NCBI GenBank assembly: GCA_036172345.1
Contig: JASFBB010000039.1
Span: 1-37,383, forward strand
Source of the DNA: NAK82 sp036172345
Lineage (GTDB): Bacteria > Chloroflexota > Anaerolineae > 4572-78 > NAK82
DNA length: 37,383 bases
Direction: 5' to 3'
The translations under genes and the position numbers were made by a program. The notes beneath the pieces are model-generated. The model had not been told where the DNA came from, did no database searches, and saw only the letters and a list, made by a program, of their open reading frames with translations. Shown in pieces: positions 7,424 to 15,489 of the stretch; position 1 is the stretch's first letter, and each line of letters begins with the position of its first letter.

Positions 7424-9880
7424 CTACGCAGTCTCCACTCCGCCTTGCGATCTCAGCAGGGCCACGGCAGCGACCGTGTCCCCTTCGCGCAGGCGCATTG
7501 CCAATGTACCTCGCGTGTTGCGTCCCTGCCGTGCGATTTGTATGACCGGCAGGCGTAACACCATACCTTCTACCGAGATCAGCGCGATCTCATCTTGTTC
7601 ATCCACAACACACAGACCGACGATCGGCCCTGTCTTGGTGAGCGCGTCACGGCTCAGGGCACGTACCCCGACGCTGAGACGCTGCCGGGTGGTATATTCG
7701 GCCAAGGGGGTGCGCTTGGCATAGCCGTGCGCTGTCACGATCAGCGCGTCACAATCGTTACGCACGATGTCGGCGCCGGCGATAGCATCGTCTACGCCCA
7801 GACGCATGACAAGGGGACCGGCCGCTTGGCGTCCCATCGTGCGCACATCGGAGACCGCGATACGCAACGCCATGCCGCGCTGGGTCGCCAGGATGAGCTC
7901 GTCTGCCTCACGCGTCCACTTCACCCAGCCCAGCTCATCCTCTTCCTCTAGATTGATGGCGATCAGACCTGTGGAACGTACCAAAGCAAACTCTGCCAGG
8001 GGCGTGCGTTTGATCCGTCCTCGTCGGGTGACCATGGTGAGATGACCCGATGCATCGAGCCTAGGCAGCGCCACGGCTGCCGTCACACGTTCATCCGGCG
8101 CGATGTTGATCAAGTTGATCAATGGGATGCCCTTGCCAGTGCGGCTTGAATCGGGCACACGGTACACTTTCTCGGCATAGACCTTGCCACGATCGGTGAA
8201 ATATAAGACGGTGTCCAGCGTGCTGGCGGTAAACAGGAGTTGCACAGTGTCCTCATCTCGTGTGACCATTCCGGTGACGCCACGACCTCCGCGGGATTGC
8301 GCACGATACGTGTTCACCGGCACCCGTTTCACATAGCCACGTCGGGTGATTGAGATGAGCACTTCTTCGTGCGCAACCAGGTCCTCTTCTTCAAGCTCTT
8401 CTGCAGCGTCCACGATGATTTGTGTACGCCGCTCGTCGGCATATTTCTCTTTGAGCTCCAGCACTTCCTGTCGGATCACACCCAATATCTTGGCCGGATC
8501 GTCTAATAGCTCTTGGAGGTGGGCAATCGTCTGTTGTGTTAGGGCATACTCCTCTTCGAGCTTTTGGCGCTCTAACGCCGCGAGCCTCCTGAGCTGCATA
8601 TCCAGGATTGCCTGGGCCTGAACCTCGCTGAACGCAAACTGTTCCATCAACCGATCGCGTGCTACGTTGGCATCGGGCGACTCGCGGATGATCGCGATGA
8701 TCCGATCTAAATTGTCCAACGCGACTAAGAGCCCCTCCAGGACATGCGCCCGCTGACGCGCGCGGTTCAGTTCGAACTCAGAGCGGCGCGTGACCACTTG
8801 CCTTCGGTGTTCGATATACACCTGCAAGGCGCGTTTGAGTGACAGGACACGCGGTTCACCGTCCACCAATGCCAGCACGTTGACGCCAAAAGTGGTCTGA
8901 AGTGGTGTATACTTGTAGAGCTGATTGAGCACGGCGTTGGGGTATGCTCCGCGCTTGAGTTCAATCACAATGGAGAGACCATGGCGATCGCTCTCATCGC
9001 GCAGGTCGGCGATGTCCTTGATCTTGTCCTCACGCACTAGCTCGGCAATGCGCTCCACCAGCTGCGCTTTGTTCACTTGATAGGGAATCTCGGTGATGAC
9101 GATGCGATGCCGGCCGCCTTTCATCTCCTCGATGCGCGTCACAGCGCGCATCACGATGCGGCCCTTACCGGTGCCATATGCCTGTTCGATCCCCTCGCGC
9201 CCGAGGATCAACCCACCTGTGGGAAAGTCGGGTCCTTTCACGAAGCGCATCAGGTCGGCGACGGCGATGTCATCGTAATCCTGGTAGTGATCTACTAGGT
9301 AGGCAATTGCGTCGCAGATCTCTGCCAGGTTGTGGGGCGGGATGTTGGTCGCCATACCGACAGCGATGCCAGAGCTACCGTTCACCAGCAGGTTGGGCAG
9401 ACGTGCCGGAAGCACTTGGGGCTCTTGCAGCGAGGCGTCAAAATTGTCCACCCAATCCACTGTGTCCTTGTCGATGTCCACCAGCATCTCTTCGGCGATG
9501 CGTGCCAATCTGGCCTCGGTGTAACGCATGGCAGCGGGGCTGTCGCCGTCGATCGAGCCGAAATTGCCCTGTCCGTCCACCAACGGATAGCGCATGGAGA
9601 AATCCTGAGCCATGCGCACCATCGTTTCATAAACGGCTGCGTCGCCGTGGGGGTGGTATTTGCCGAGCACCTCGCCGACAATACGGGCGCTTTTCTTATA
9701 GGGAGCACTGGGGCGCAATCCCATATCGTGCATGGCATATAGGGCGCGCCGATGCACTGGTTTAAGCCCATCGCGCGCATCCGGCAGAGCACGGGCGACG
9801 ATAACGCTCATGGCGTAGTCCAGGTAGGCCACGCGCATTTCGCTCTCGATATCGACCTGACGAACCGTTCCAATGTCCAT
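7424..9880 (-). CDS. gyrA: DNA gyrase subunit A
   Basis: An 818-residue type IIA topoisomerase subunit that breaks and rejoins DNA for negative supercoiling. The N-terminal breakage-reunion domain starts with DIESEMRVAYLDYAMSVIV. The catalytic tyrosine is Tyr120 in AAMRYTEARL. The C-terminal beta-pinwheel carries a GyrA box, QSRGGRG at 528-534, which argues for gyrase rather than ParC. The quinolone region reads HPHGDAAVYE, so the positions equivalent to E. coli Ser83 and Asp87 are Ala81 and Glu85. The frame is open upstream to 9991, but the family N-terminus and an AGGGA site support the ATG at 9880. gyrB is not in the window. Confidence 0.97.
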   Translation of the reverse strand: MDIGTVRQVDIESEMRVAYLDYAMSVIVARALPDARDGLKPVHRRALYAMHDMGLRPSAPYKKSARIVGEVLGKYHPHGDAAVYETMVRMAQDFSMRYPLVDGQGNFGSIDGDSPAAMRYTEARLARIAEEMLVDIDKDTVDWVDNFDASLQEPQVLPARLPNLLVNGSSGIAVGMATNIPPHNLAEICDAIAYLVDHYQDYDDIAVADLMRFVKGPDFPTGGLILGREGIEQAYGTGKGRIVMRAVTRIEEMKGGRHRIVITEIPYQVNKAQLVERIAELVREDKIKDIADLRDESDRHGLSIVIELKRGAYPNAVLNQLYKYTPLQTTFGVNVLALVDGEPRVLSLKRALQVYIEHRRQVVTRRSEFELNRARQRAHVLEGLLVALDNLDRIIAIIRESPDANVARDRLMEQFAFSEVQAQAILDMQLRRLAALERQKLEEEYALTQQTIAHLQELLDDPAKILGVIRQEVLELKEKYADERRTQIIVDAAEELEEEDLVAHEEVLISITRRGYVKRVPVNTYRAQSRGGRGVTGMVTRDEDTVQLLFTASTLDTVLYFTDRGKVYAEKVYRVPDSSRTGKGIPLINLINIAPDERVTAAVALPRLDASGHLTMVTRRGRIKRTPLAEFALVRSTGLIAINLEEEDELGWVKWTREADELILATQRGMALRIAVSDVRTMGRQAAGPLVMRLGVDDAIAGADIVRNDCDALIVTAHGYAKRTPLAEYTTRQRLSVGVRALSRDALTKTGPIVGLCVVDEQDEIALISVEGMVLRLPVIQIARQGRNTRGTLAMRLREGDTVAAVALLRSQGGVETA

Positions 9881-9935
9881 AAGGGATTCCCTGACCGACT
9901 GGATTAGAGCGTAAATGTATCGCTCTGATAAGGAT

Positions 9936-9964
9936 ACTGTACCAGAGCCTCCGCATGAGGCCAA
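9936..9964 (-). promoter_or_regulatory. Possible sigma-70 promoter for gyrA
   Basis: On the minus strand TTGGCC (9959-9964) and TACAGT (9936-9941) are 17 bp apart, about 55 bp upstream of the gyrA start. Each hexamer matches four of six consensus positions, so this is only moderately supported. Confidence 0.4.
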
Positions 9965-10040
9965 ATTGTAGGTGCGTAGAATTTTCAACAATTTGCAAAC
10001 AAAGTGAAACCTGGCGGTCGTTTTCAGTTAGAAGGTTGGC

Positions 10041-10239
10041 GATTGAAATCGCGCTTAGCGGACGTGCCGCCAGGTGTGCCCCTACGAGGACGCTTGTCCG
10101 CGCCACGACGCTTATCCGGGCCGCGACCGTGAGGGAGCGGTTGGGGGGCCACTTGCTGACGCGCGCGGCTCGATTTGACTCCGCCCGTGCCGGCGGTCAG
10201 TCGGTCGGCTGTGGCCCTCAGAGTGATTTCAATCACTCT
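10041..10239. repeat. Intergenic repeat-like element bounded by complementary GATTGAAATC / GATTTCAATC
   Basis: GATTGAAATC at 10041-10050 is the reverse complement of GATTTCAATC at 10225-10234. The latter sits in a perfect 9-bp inverted repeat, AGAGTGATT-TC-AATCACTCT (10220-10239). The interior is GC-rich with many hairpin-forming words (GGACGC, TCCGC, GCGGTTG). It has no open reading frame I can support. It fills most of the 385-bp gap between gyrA and the helicase gene. It resembles a small non-coding intergenic repeat. The inverted repeat at its end may also act as a bidirectional transcript boundary. Confidence 0.45.
10108..10182 (+). repeat. Dispersed repeat, copy A
   Basis: This 75-bp stretch aligns at roughly 80% identity with the reverse complement of 14778-14850. 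Shared words include TTATCCG, CGCGAC, CTTGCT and ACGCGCGCGGCTCG. The two copies are inverted relative to each other and flank the helicase gene pair. Confidence 0.65.
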
Positions 10240-10265
10240 CGGTAACCACGTTTCACATTAATTGA

Positions 10266-12533
10266 TTAATTGTTGTGTTCTTCCTCCCACCAGCGTACCA
10301 AGGCGGCGAAGGGCAGCGCTTGTCCTTTAGGCTGGTAGTCGGTCACGTTCTCAAGCGTGCGTCCCGCGTTCCAGGTGATGATCAGCTCGCGGCGCGCACG
10401 GGTGATCCCGACGTAGAACAGGCGCAACCGCTCGGCGGCATAGTCCAATCGTGCTTGTTGAGTGGCTACACCCTCTGCATATTCCGATGGCACTCCTTCA
10501 TACAGGACGCGCAGCTGCTCCAGCGCCTCAGCTTGCAGGTTAAGGCGGTCACGGATGAACCATGGTTCCGCTATATAGGCCTCTTCCGGTTGAGCCGAGG
10601 GGAAATCATAATCGTTTACTGAGGTCAGGTAAACGCGATCCCACTCCAGGCCCTTGGCGCGGTGCATCGTGGCAACCGTCACCTCGCCGGGGCGCGGCTC
10701 ATAGGCGGTTTCGCTGAATCCCATAAAACGGCGCTCGTTGCGCGCGATCGCTTCCAGTTCACTTGCCAGCTCATTCAATCGCCAATCGGGGTTCAGTACT
10801 TGATGGGTGTGCAGTTCGATCGCCAGCTTATGCGCTAACGCCAGATCAGCCGGTTCGGTGAACAGGTCGTTTGCCACCATCAGCAATAGCTGGTCCACCG
10901 GCAACACGGTAGCAGCTTGCCAGCGTCGCGCACGTTCGCGGAATTCTGCCAGCAGGCGCATCGCATAAGCGTGGTCTCTCACTTCTTTTGGAAGACCTTC
11001 CTCGCTGGTGTTCCCATCCATCGGCCAGAGGTATCCTTCGAGGTGGTGCAGGCGCTCCAGCCAGGCGCTGATGGCGCGCCCATGTTCAGGGGGGATGGGT
11101 GTATCGGCATGTGTGCCTTGCCAATCCTCAAACATCTTCCTCAGGTGAGGGCTCTCGGCTGGTTTGCTGAGGTGACGCAGCACATGGCCCAATATCTCGG
11201 CGGCAGAACGGGTGGCCGGCGGATTGTCCAGCAGCTCGACGGTCTTCACACCCGCCTGGCGCAGTGCATCCGCCATCTGGGCGCCGCGTCGATTGCTGGG
11301 CACCAGCACGGCTACGGTCGCATTGGGATATGCATCAGAACGAGCAAGCCACTGACGCACTGATTTGACGACCTCACGAATCTCATATTCCGGCGTGTAG
11401 GCGTGGCTGACCAGGCGCACAAGCGCCGGTGCATCCGGCGGATTGGGCTGCGGATCGCCCGGTGGCGAGGGTTCTATGAAGGGGGGCATCAGCGCGTCGC
11501 GCAATGCGGTGATCGGGTGTGCCTGCTGCGTCCATGCGATCAACGCATTGGCCAGGCGGATGACGGACGGCTGGGAACGGCCAGAATTGGGCAGTTCCCA
11601 ACAACGCACGTCCGGCTCGCGCATAAAGTTGCGCAGGTACTGGGGACTGGCATTGGTGAAGGTGTAATAGATCGACTGATTCGGATCACCTACGCGCACC
11701 CATCCACCCCCGGGATGATCGGCCAGCAGGCGCAGGATGTCCTCTTGGGAGCGGCTGCTGTCCTGGGCTTCGTCTTCTAATACATAGGGCCATTGGCGGC
11801 GTAGACGCGCCAGAAAGTCCTGGTCTATCGTGAGGATATGATGGGCCAGGCGGATCAGATCATCGAAATCCACCCCGCCGCGCGCAGCTAGCCTATATTG
11901 GTAGTCAGCATAAATGTCGGCACCCATGCGGGCGAGGGGGAGCGCCACAGGTGTGGCGGCCAGATATGCGTGCAACTGCTCGACGGTCACTCGCTGATCT
12001 TTGGCGCGCCTGATAAACGCGCGGGCGACATCGCGCATCAGCTCTGGCCATTTTCCCTTCAAGACCCATCTCCGGCTTTTCGCGCTCATTTCTTCGCGCG
12101 TCAGGTAATACTCGGGGAAGTCGGGATTGGCATGGCACCAGTCTTGCACGGTCTCCTCCAGGATGCGTGCCGCTTCGCCCTCGTCCACGATGACGAAATC
12201 CTCTGAGAGTCCGACCAATCCGGGGCGCTGGCGCACGATATCGTGTGCCAGGCCATGGAGTGTGCGCACGCGGTATCCCATGCCCGGCAGCAGGTTCATC
12301 TCCTTGATGAAGCTGGCAATGCGCAGCCGGAAATTGTCCACCGCCGAGTTGACCAGCGTGACGATCAGTACTTCTTGGTCTTCGGCGATCTTGTTGGCCA
12401 CCAGCTGGGCGGCCAGATAGGACAGGGTATGCGTCTTGCCGCTGCCCGGCACGGCGCTGATGGCCATCTTGCCGCCGCGCGCCAGGTAGTCTTCCACCAG
12501 CTCCAGTTGATGTGGGCGTGGGATGAAGACCAT
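10266..12533 (-). CDS. UvrD/Rep-like SF1 ATP-dependent DNA helicase
   Basis: A 755-residue superfamily 1A helicase with all main motifs seen: motif I AVPGSGKT (27-34), motif II LEDEAQD (252-258), motif III VGDPNQSIYY (281-290), motif V ATMHRAKGLEWDRVYL and motif VI LFYVGITRARREL near the C-terminus. The bipartite 1A/1B/2A/2B layout is normal for UvrD. There is no C-terminal nuclease domain; the protein ends soon after motif VI with LVRWWEEEHNN. The ATG abuts the stop codon of the upstream gene with zero spacing (TAG followed by ATG), so translation is coupled and the two products probably form a complex. Role in DNA repair or recombination is inferred. Confidence 0.9.
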   Translation of the reverse strand: MVFIPRPHQLELVEDYLARGGKMAISAVPGSGKTHTLSYLAAQLVANKIAEDQEVLIVTLVNSAVDNFRLRIASFIKEMNLLPGMGYRVRTLHGLAHDIVRQRPGLVGLSEDFVIVDEGEAARILEETVQDWCHANPDFPEYYLTREEMSAKSRRWVLKGKWPELMRDVARAFIRRAKDQRVTVEQLHAYLAATPVALPLARMGADIYADYQYRLAARGGVDFDDLIRLAHHILTIDQDFLARLRRQWPYVLEDEAQDSSRSQEDILRLLADHPGGGWVRVGDPNQSIYYTFTNASPQYLRNFMREPDVRCWELPNSGRSQPSVIRLANALIAWTQQAHPITALRDALMPPFIEPSPPGDPQPNPPDAPALVRLVSHAYTPEYEIREVVKSVRQWLARSDAYPNATVAVLVPSNRRGAQMADALRQAGVKTVELLDNPPATRSAAEILGHVLRHLSKPAESPHLRKMFEDWQGTHADTPIPPEHGRAISAWLERLHHLEGYLWPMDGNTSEEGLPKEVRDHAYAMRLLAEFRERARRWQAATVLPVDQLLLMVANDLFTEPADLALAHKLAIELHTHQVLNPDWRLNELASELEAIARNERRFMGFSETAYEPRPGEVTVATMHRAKGLEWDRVYLTSVNDYDFPSAQPEEAYIAEPWFIRDRLNLQAEALEQLRVLYEGVPSEYAEGVATQQARLDYAAERLRLFYVGITRARRELIITWNAGRTLENVTDYQPKGQALPFAALVRWWEEEHNN

Positions 12534-14756
12534 CTACCGCACCCTCCGTAATGCAGCCTGGATCGCTCGCAGGAGGGGGCCCTGCTGCTCATAGCCTTGC
12601 TCGCTGAGGTCACTGATGCCCACGTAGATGCCACGACGACAGCGATAGGCCAACCCCATCACCAAGCGATATAATGCCTCCTGGCGCGCGTTGAACTCGT
12701 CTTCGTCATTCCATGGCCGCCCCACTTCCCAATCCCGCCGTAACACATGGGGATGGGTGAGCGGCTGATGAATGCGCTCCCACCAACCTGTGCTGCCGAT
12801 GTCCAGCCAGAATTGATAATCTACGAATCGATTAGTCATCAAGAAGCTATAGGCCGGGGTAAGTAACACAACTTCTTGTGAGCTGCCTCGCTCATCTGGC
12901 AAGTAGGTGGCTGCCAACAGTCGACGTTGGACCATTTGGATGAAGCGTGCACCCAGTGGGCGCTCGTCAGATAGGCCGGGCACCATCTCGAGGGCTTGGC
13001 GGAATTTGCGCGCCGATTCGATCAGTTGGGCGGCGATGCGCGGGTTGTCTAGCGCATGCGAAGCACCAGGAGCGGAGGGTGGGATGGCAACGTAGGGGTG
13101 AAAGCCGAATCCATAATGTGAAAGAATTTCGCCGAACAGGCGTCCTAGAAAGTGGTCCACCGCTTCCTCGCCCTCAGGACAGGTGTGCTGATAGTCCAGC
13201 ATCCATTCGCGCAACTTCTCGTAGCGTTCGCCAATCGAAGGGGTGATGCGCTCGCGCATGTCACCTTGAATGTTATGAAAGGAGCTCAGCCACGGGGTTT
13301 GACTAGGTCGGTAGACCACCTCGGTCAGCAGCCAGGCGCGCACCAAGTCCAGCCCGGCGATGGCTTGCATCAATGCCAACACTACATCGAATTTGGGTGG
13401 TTGTATCTGCCAGTGGGGATATGCTAACTGGGTCAGCGTCAACATGCAACGCGCTGCCGGCTCATCCCACAAGGCGCGTGAGGGACGATGGGAACGGGCA
13501 GGGATCTGACGTGCGGCCAACCTGTCCAATAGTGAAAAACGTAAGGCGTCACTCACAAAGGGGGCCAACACAACGATTTCGCCAGGCGGCACCCCCTCTC
13601 TTCGGATCAAGTGCTCAATCTGCTCCACCACCCAGTCGAGCATCTGAGGGTGGAAACGACATACTTGCTCGCCCGGAGTATGCAGAATGCGCCGGAAGTC
13701 GGGAGCCATCTGCTCGTTCATCTGGTGCAATAAGGCGCGAGCGTTGTTTCGGCTTAAACTCAGTCCGATATGGTAAGCGAGGTGAAGCACATCTGGCGGT
13801 GCGACCAATGGGCGCGAAATCTCCCAGCGATGTTCGCAGACGTCGGCCAGACGTGCGGCACTGAGCGGATCCGCACCCAGGAAGATGCGATGACCTCCCG
13901 ATCCATCATACACGATGAAGGCGGATTCGCAGTGGCCTACCCATTCGCTCAACAGATCATGCATAACCGGCGTATCCTCTTCCAAGTTGTCTGCGATCAG
14001 ATGACGATAACGCTCAAAGAGATACGCTTGCACCGCCGGCTGTGGATATAGGTGCTGCACAAATGTGTCTATCTGGAGCGAGAAGTCGAGCAAGTTATGC
14101 GCCAGACAGTATTGTCGAAATCTCTGAATGCAATCGCCGACTTGGTCGAACGCGCGTCGGTGCGCTGCTTCTCCCGTCCACGCTCCCTTGAGTCGTTCCG
14201 CGACTTCGGACAAGGGGATGCCGGTCAAAGCCGCTTTGTTCAAGTTGTCGAGTAATTGGCTCAATAAGTGGCTGCGCTCAATGGTGATCGCTTCGAAGTA
14301 GTGTTCTCGCTCAATCAAGGGAGCGACGATGTGATCCATGAGATATTGTGCCGTCTCCACAGTGAGGAAGACGGGGGGATGGGTGGGATGGGCGAAGCCG
14401 GCGCGTTCGCTGATCAATGGCCAGAATAAACGGATGACACGGCGGGCCAGGCCGTCGAATGTCAAAATGTCCACTGCGCCGGCCGGGCCCAATGTAGGGT
14501 CACGCAATGCCCGGTAGTAGGGTGTGGCAAGCAACCGCTGCGGCAACAATACTAGAATGGCCGTCGTCGGCATGCCATAGCGTACCAGATGGCGCAGCCG
14601 CTCGACCGCCAATGTGGTCTTGCCGCTGCCAGGTGGCCCTTGCAGGAACACCTTGACGCGGGGGCTCAAGAGAAGCGCTTGTTGTTCTGGGTTGAGGATG
14701 CTCAATTCTGTTGCTCCGCAAATCGCCGTGCTAAAATACGTGCTCAGCGGGTACAT
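12534..14756 (-). CDS. Degenerate UvrD-like helicase protein, partner of the downstream helicase
   Basis: 740 residues from ATG 14756. Motif I is intact (LNPEQQALLL then GPPGSGKTTLA at about 40-50), but the later helicase motifs are eroded. The motif II region reads IADNLEEDTPV, motif III FLGADP, motif V VVLLTPAYSF and motif VI MGLAYRCRRGIYVG. The general plan resembles the inactive halves of AddAB/RecBCD-type complexes, but I see no nuclease motif I can defend. The frame is open up to 14876, but those codons lie in the dispersed repeat at 14778-14850, so a start there is unlikely. A TTG at 14705 with GGAG eight bases upstream is another candidate. Family SF1 is likely; exact role is unknown. 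Confidence 0.75.
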   Translation of the reverse strand: MYPLSTYFSTAICGATELSILNPEQQALLLSPRVKVFLQGPPGSGKTTLAVERLRHLVRYGMPTTAILVLLPQRLLATPYYRALRDPTLGPAGAVDILTFDGLARRVIRLFWPLISERAGFAHPTHPPVFLTVETAQYLMDHIVAPLIEREHYFEAITIERSHLLSQLLDNLNKAALTGIPLSEVAERLKGAWTGEAAHRRAFDQVGDCIQRFRQYCLAHNLLDFSLQIDTFVQHLYPQPAVQAYLFERYRHLIADNLEEDTPVMHDLLSEWVGHCESAFIVYDGSGGHRIFLGADPLSAARLADVCEHRWEISRPLVAPPDVLHLAYHIGLSLSRNNARALLHQMNEQMAPDFRRILHTPGEQVCRFHPQMLDWVVEQIEHLIRREGVPPGEIVVLAPFVSDALRFSLLDRLAARQIPARSHRPSRALWDEPAARCMLTLTQLAYPHWQIQPPKFDVVLALMQAIAGLDLVRAWLLTEVVYRPSQTPWLSSFHNIQGDMRERITPSIGERYEKLREWMLDYQHTCPEGEEAVDHFLGRLFGEILSHYGFGFHPYVAIPPSAPGASHALDNPRIAAQLIESARKFRQALEMVPGLSDERPLGARFIQMVQRRLLAATYLPDERGSSQEVVLLTPAYSFLMTNRFVDYQFWLDIGSTGWWERIHQPLTHPHVLRRDWEVGRPWNDEDEFNARQEALYRLVMGLAYRCRRGIYVGISDLSEQGYEQQGPLLRAIQAALRRVR

Positions 14757-14777
14757 TTCATTTTGGGGAAAGAAGCA

Positions 14778-14850
14778 GGGTTCAAACCGAGCCGCGCGCG
14801 TGAGCAAGCGACTCCAACTGTTCCCTGACAGTCGCGACTCGGATAACCGT
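14778..14850 (-). repeat. Dispersed repeat, copy B
   Basis: 73 bp in inverted orientation to copy A at 10108-10182, about 80% identical. It occupies the region just upstream of the degenerate helicase gene, and an open frame continues through it by chance. Confidence 0.65.
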
Positions 14851-14947
14851 TGCTGCTCTGGAACCGCCGCTTCCATTCACCCCCAATTGAAATACACCCG
14901 TGCTCAGCTGGTAGATTAAGTATACACGACTTGGCAGGAGGGCCATA

Positions 14948-15418
14948 ATGGGTGAGTGCTACACAGTGTATCCACGCACCCTAGTTTTCCTGATCAGGGG
15001 GGATGAGGTGCTCCTCATTCGACGCCATGCCGGTGCGCGTCTGTTCCCCGGCTTGTTCAACGGTGTTGGCGGGCATATGGAACGCGGCGAGGATGTCCTC
15101 TCTGCAGCGCTCTGAGAGGTGGAGGAAGAAGCCGGTTTGCATGTTGAGACGTTGCAATTACGTGCCATTCTTAGCATCGCTCACGCCCAGCTGGATCGAG
15201 ATGGCGAGGGACGTAAACACGATGACGGACCGGGGGCATTGGTGTTCATCTTTGTTGGCTATCCACCTCCTGATGAAGTGACCTCGGGGCAGGCAGGAGA
15301 ATTGCGTTGGATACCGTTGGATCGTTTGTGTGATCTACCGGTGGTGCCCGACCTGTGTGACATTCTACCACGTATTCTCGGGCATCACGACACAACGCCC
15401 CTTTTCCTGAGCGCATGA
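14948..15418 (+). pseudogene. Nudix hydrolase gene interrupted by an in-frame TGA
   Basis: An otherwise complete Nudix (NUDT/MutT-like) hydrolase of 156 positions. The start is well supported by AGGAGG before ATG 14948. The Nudix box reads GGHMERGEDVLSAAL, then TGA, then EVEEEAGL. The stop at 15113-15115 stands exactly where the family has the box arginine (REVEEEAG), as a single CGA-to-TGA change would produce. The frame then stays open to 15418 with typical Nudix C-terminal sequence (ELRWIPLDRL, HDTTPLFLSA). As read, only a 55-residue fragment would be made. It could be a recent nonsense mutation, a sequencing error, or rarely a recoded stop. Confidence 0.85.
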
Positions 15419-15489
15419 TCATCGGAACCGGGCGTGGCTTATCATCAGGGGGATTTCATCGCGTGATAACAGGGGGTATGCTTGCTTAG

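Noticed and set aside
9881..9991. Longer N-terminal extension of GyrA
   Set aside because: The open frame includes the putative promoter and has no family similarity before DIESEMRV; the ATG at 9880 has a ribosome site.
14757..14876. Earlier start of the degenerate helicase
   Set aside because: These 40 codons lie in the dispersed repeat and have no helicase-family character.
15113..15115. TGA in the Nudix gene read as selenocysteine or tryptophan
   Set aside because: The family residue is Arg, not Cys or Trp, no selenocysteine element is evident, and TGA is a normal stop in several other genes of the window.
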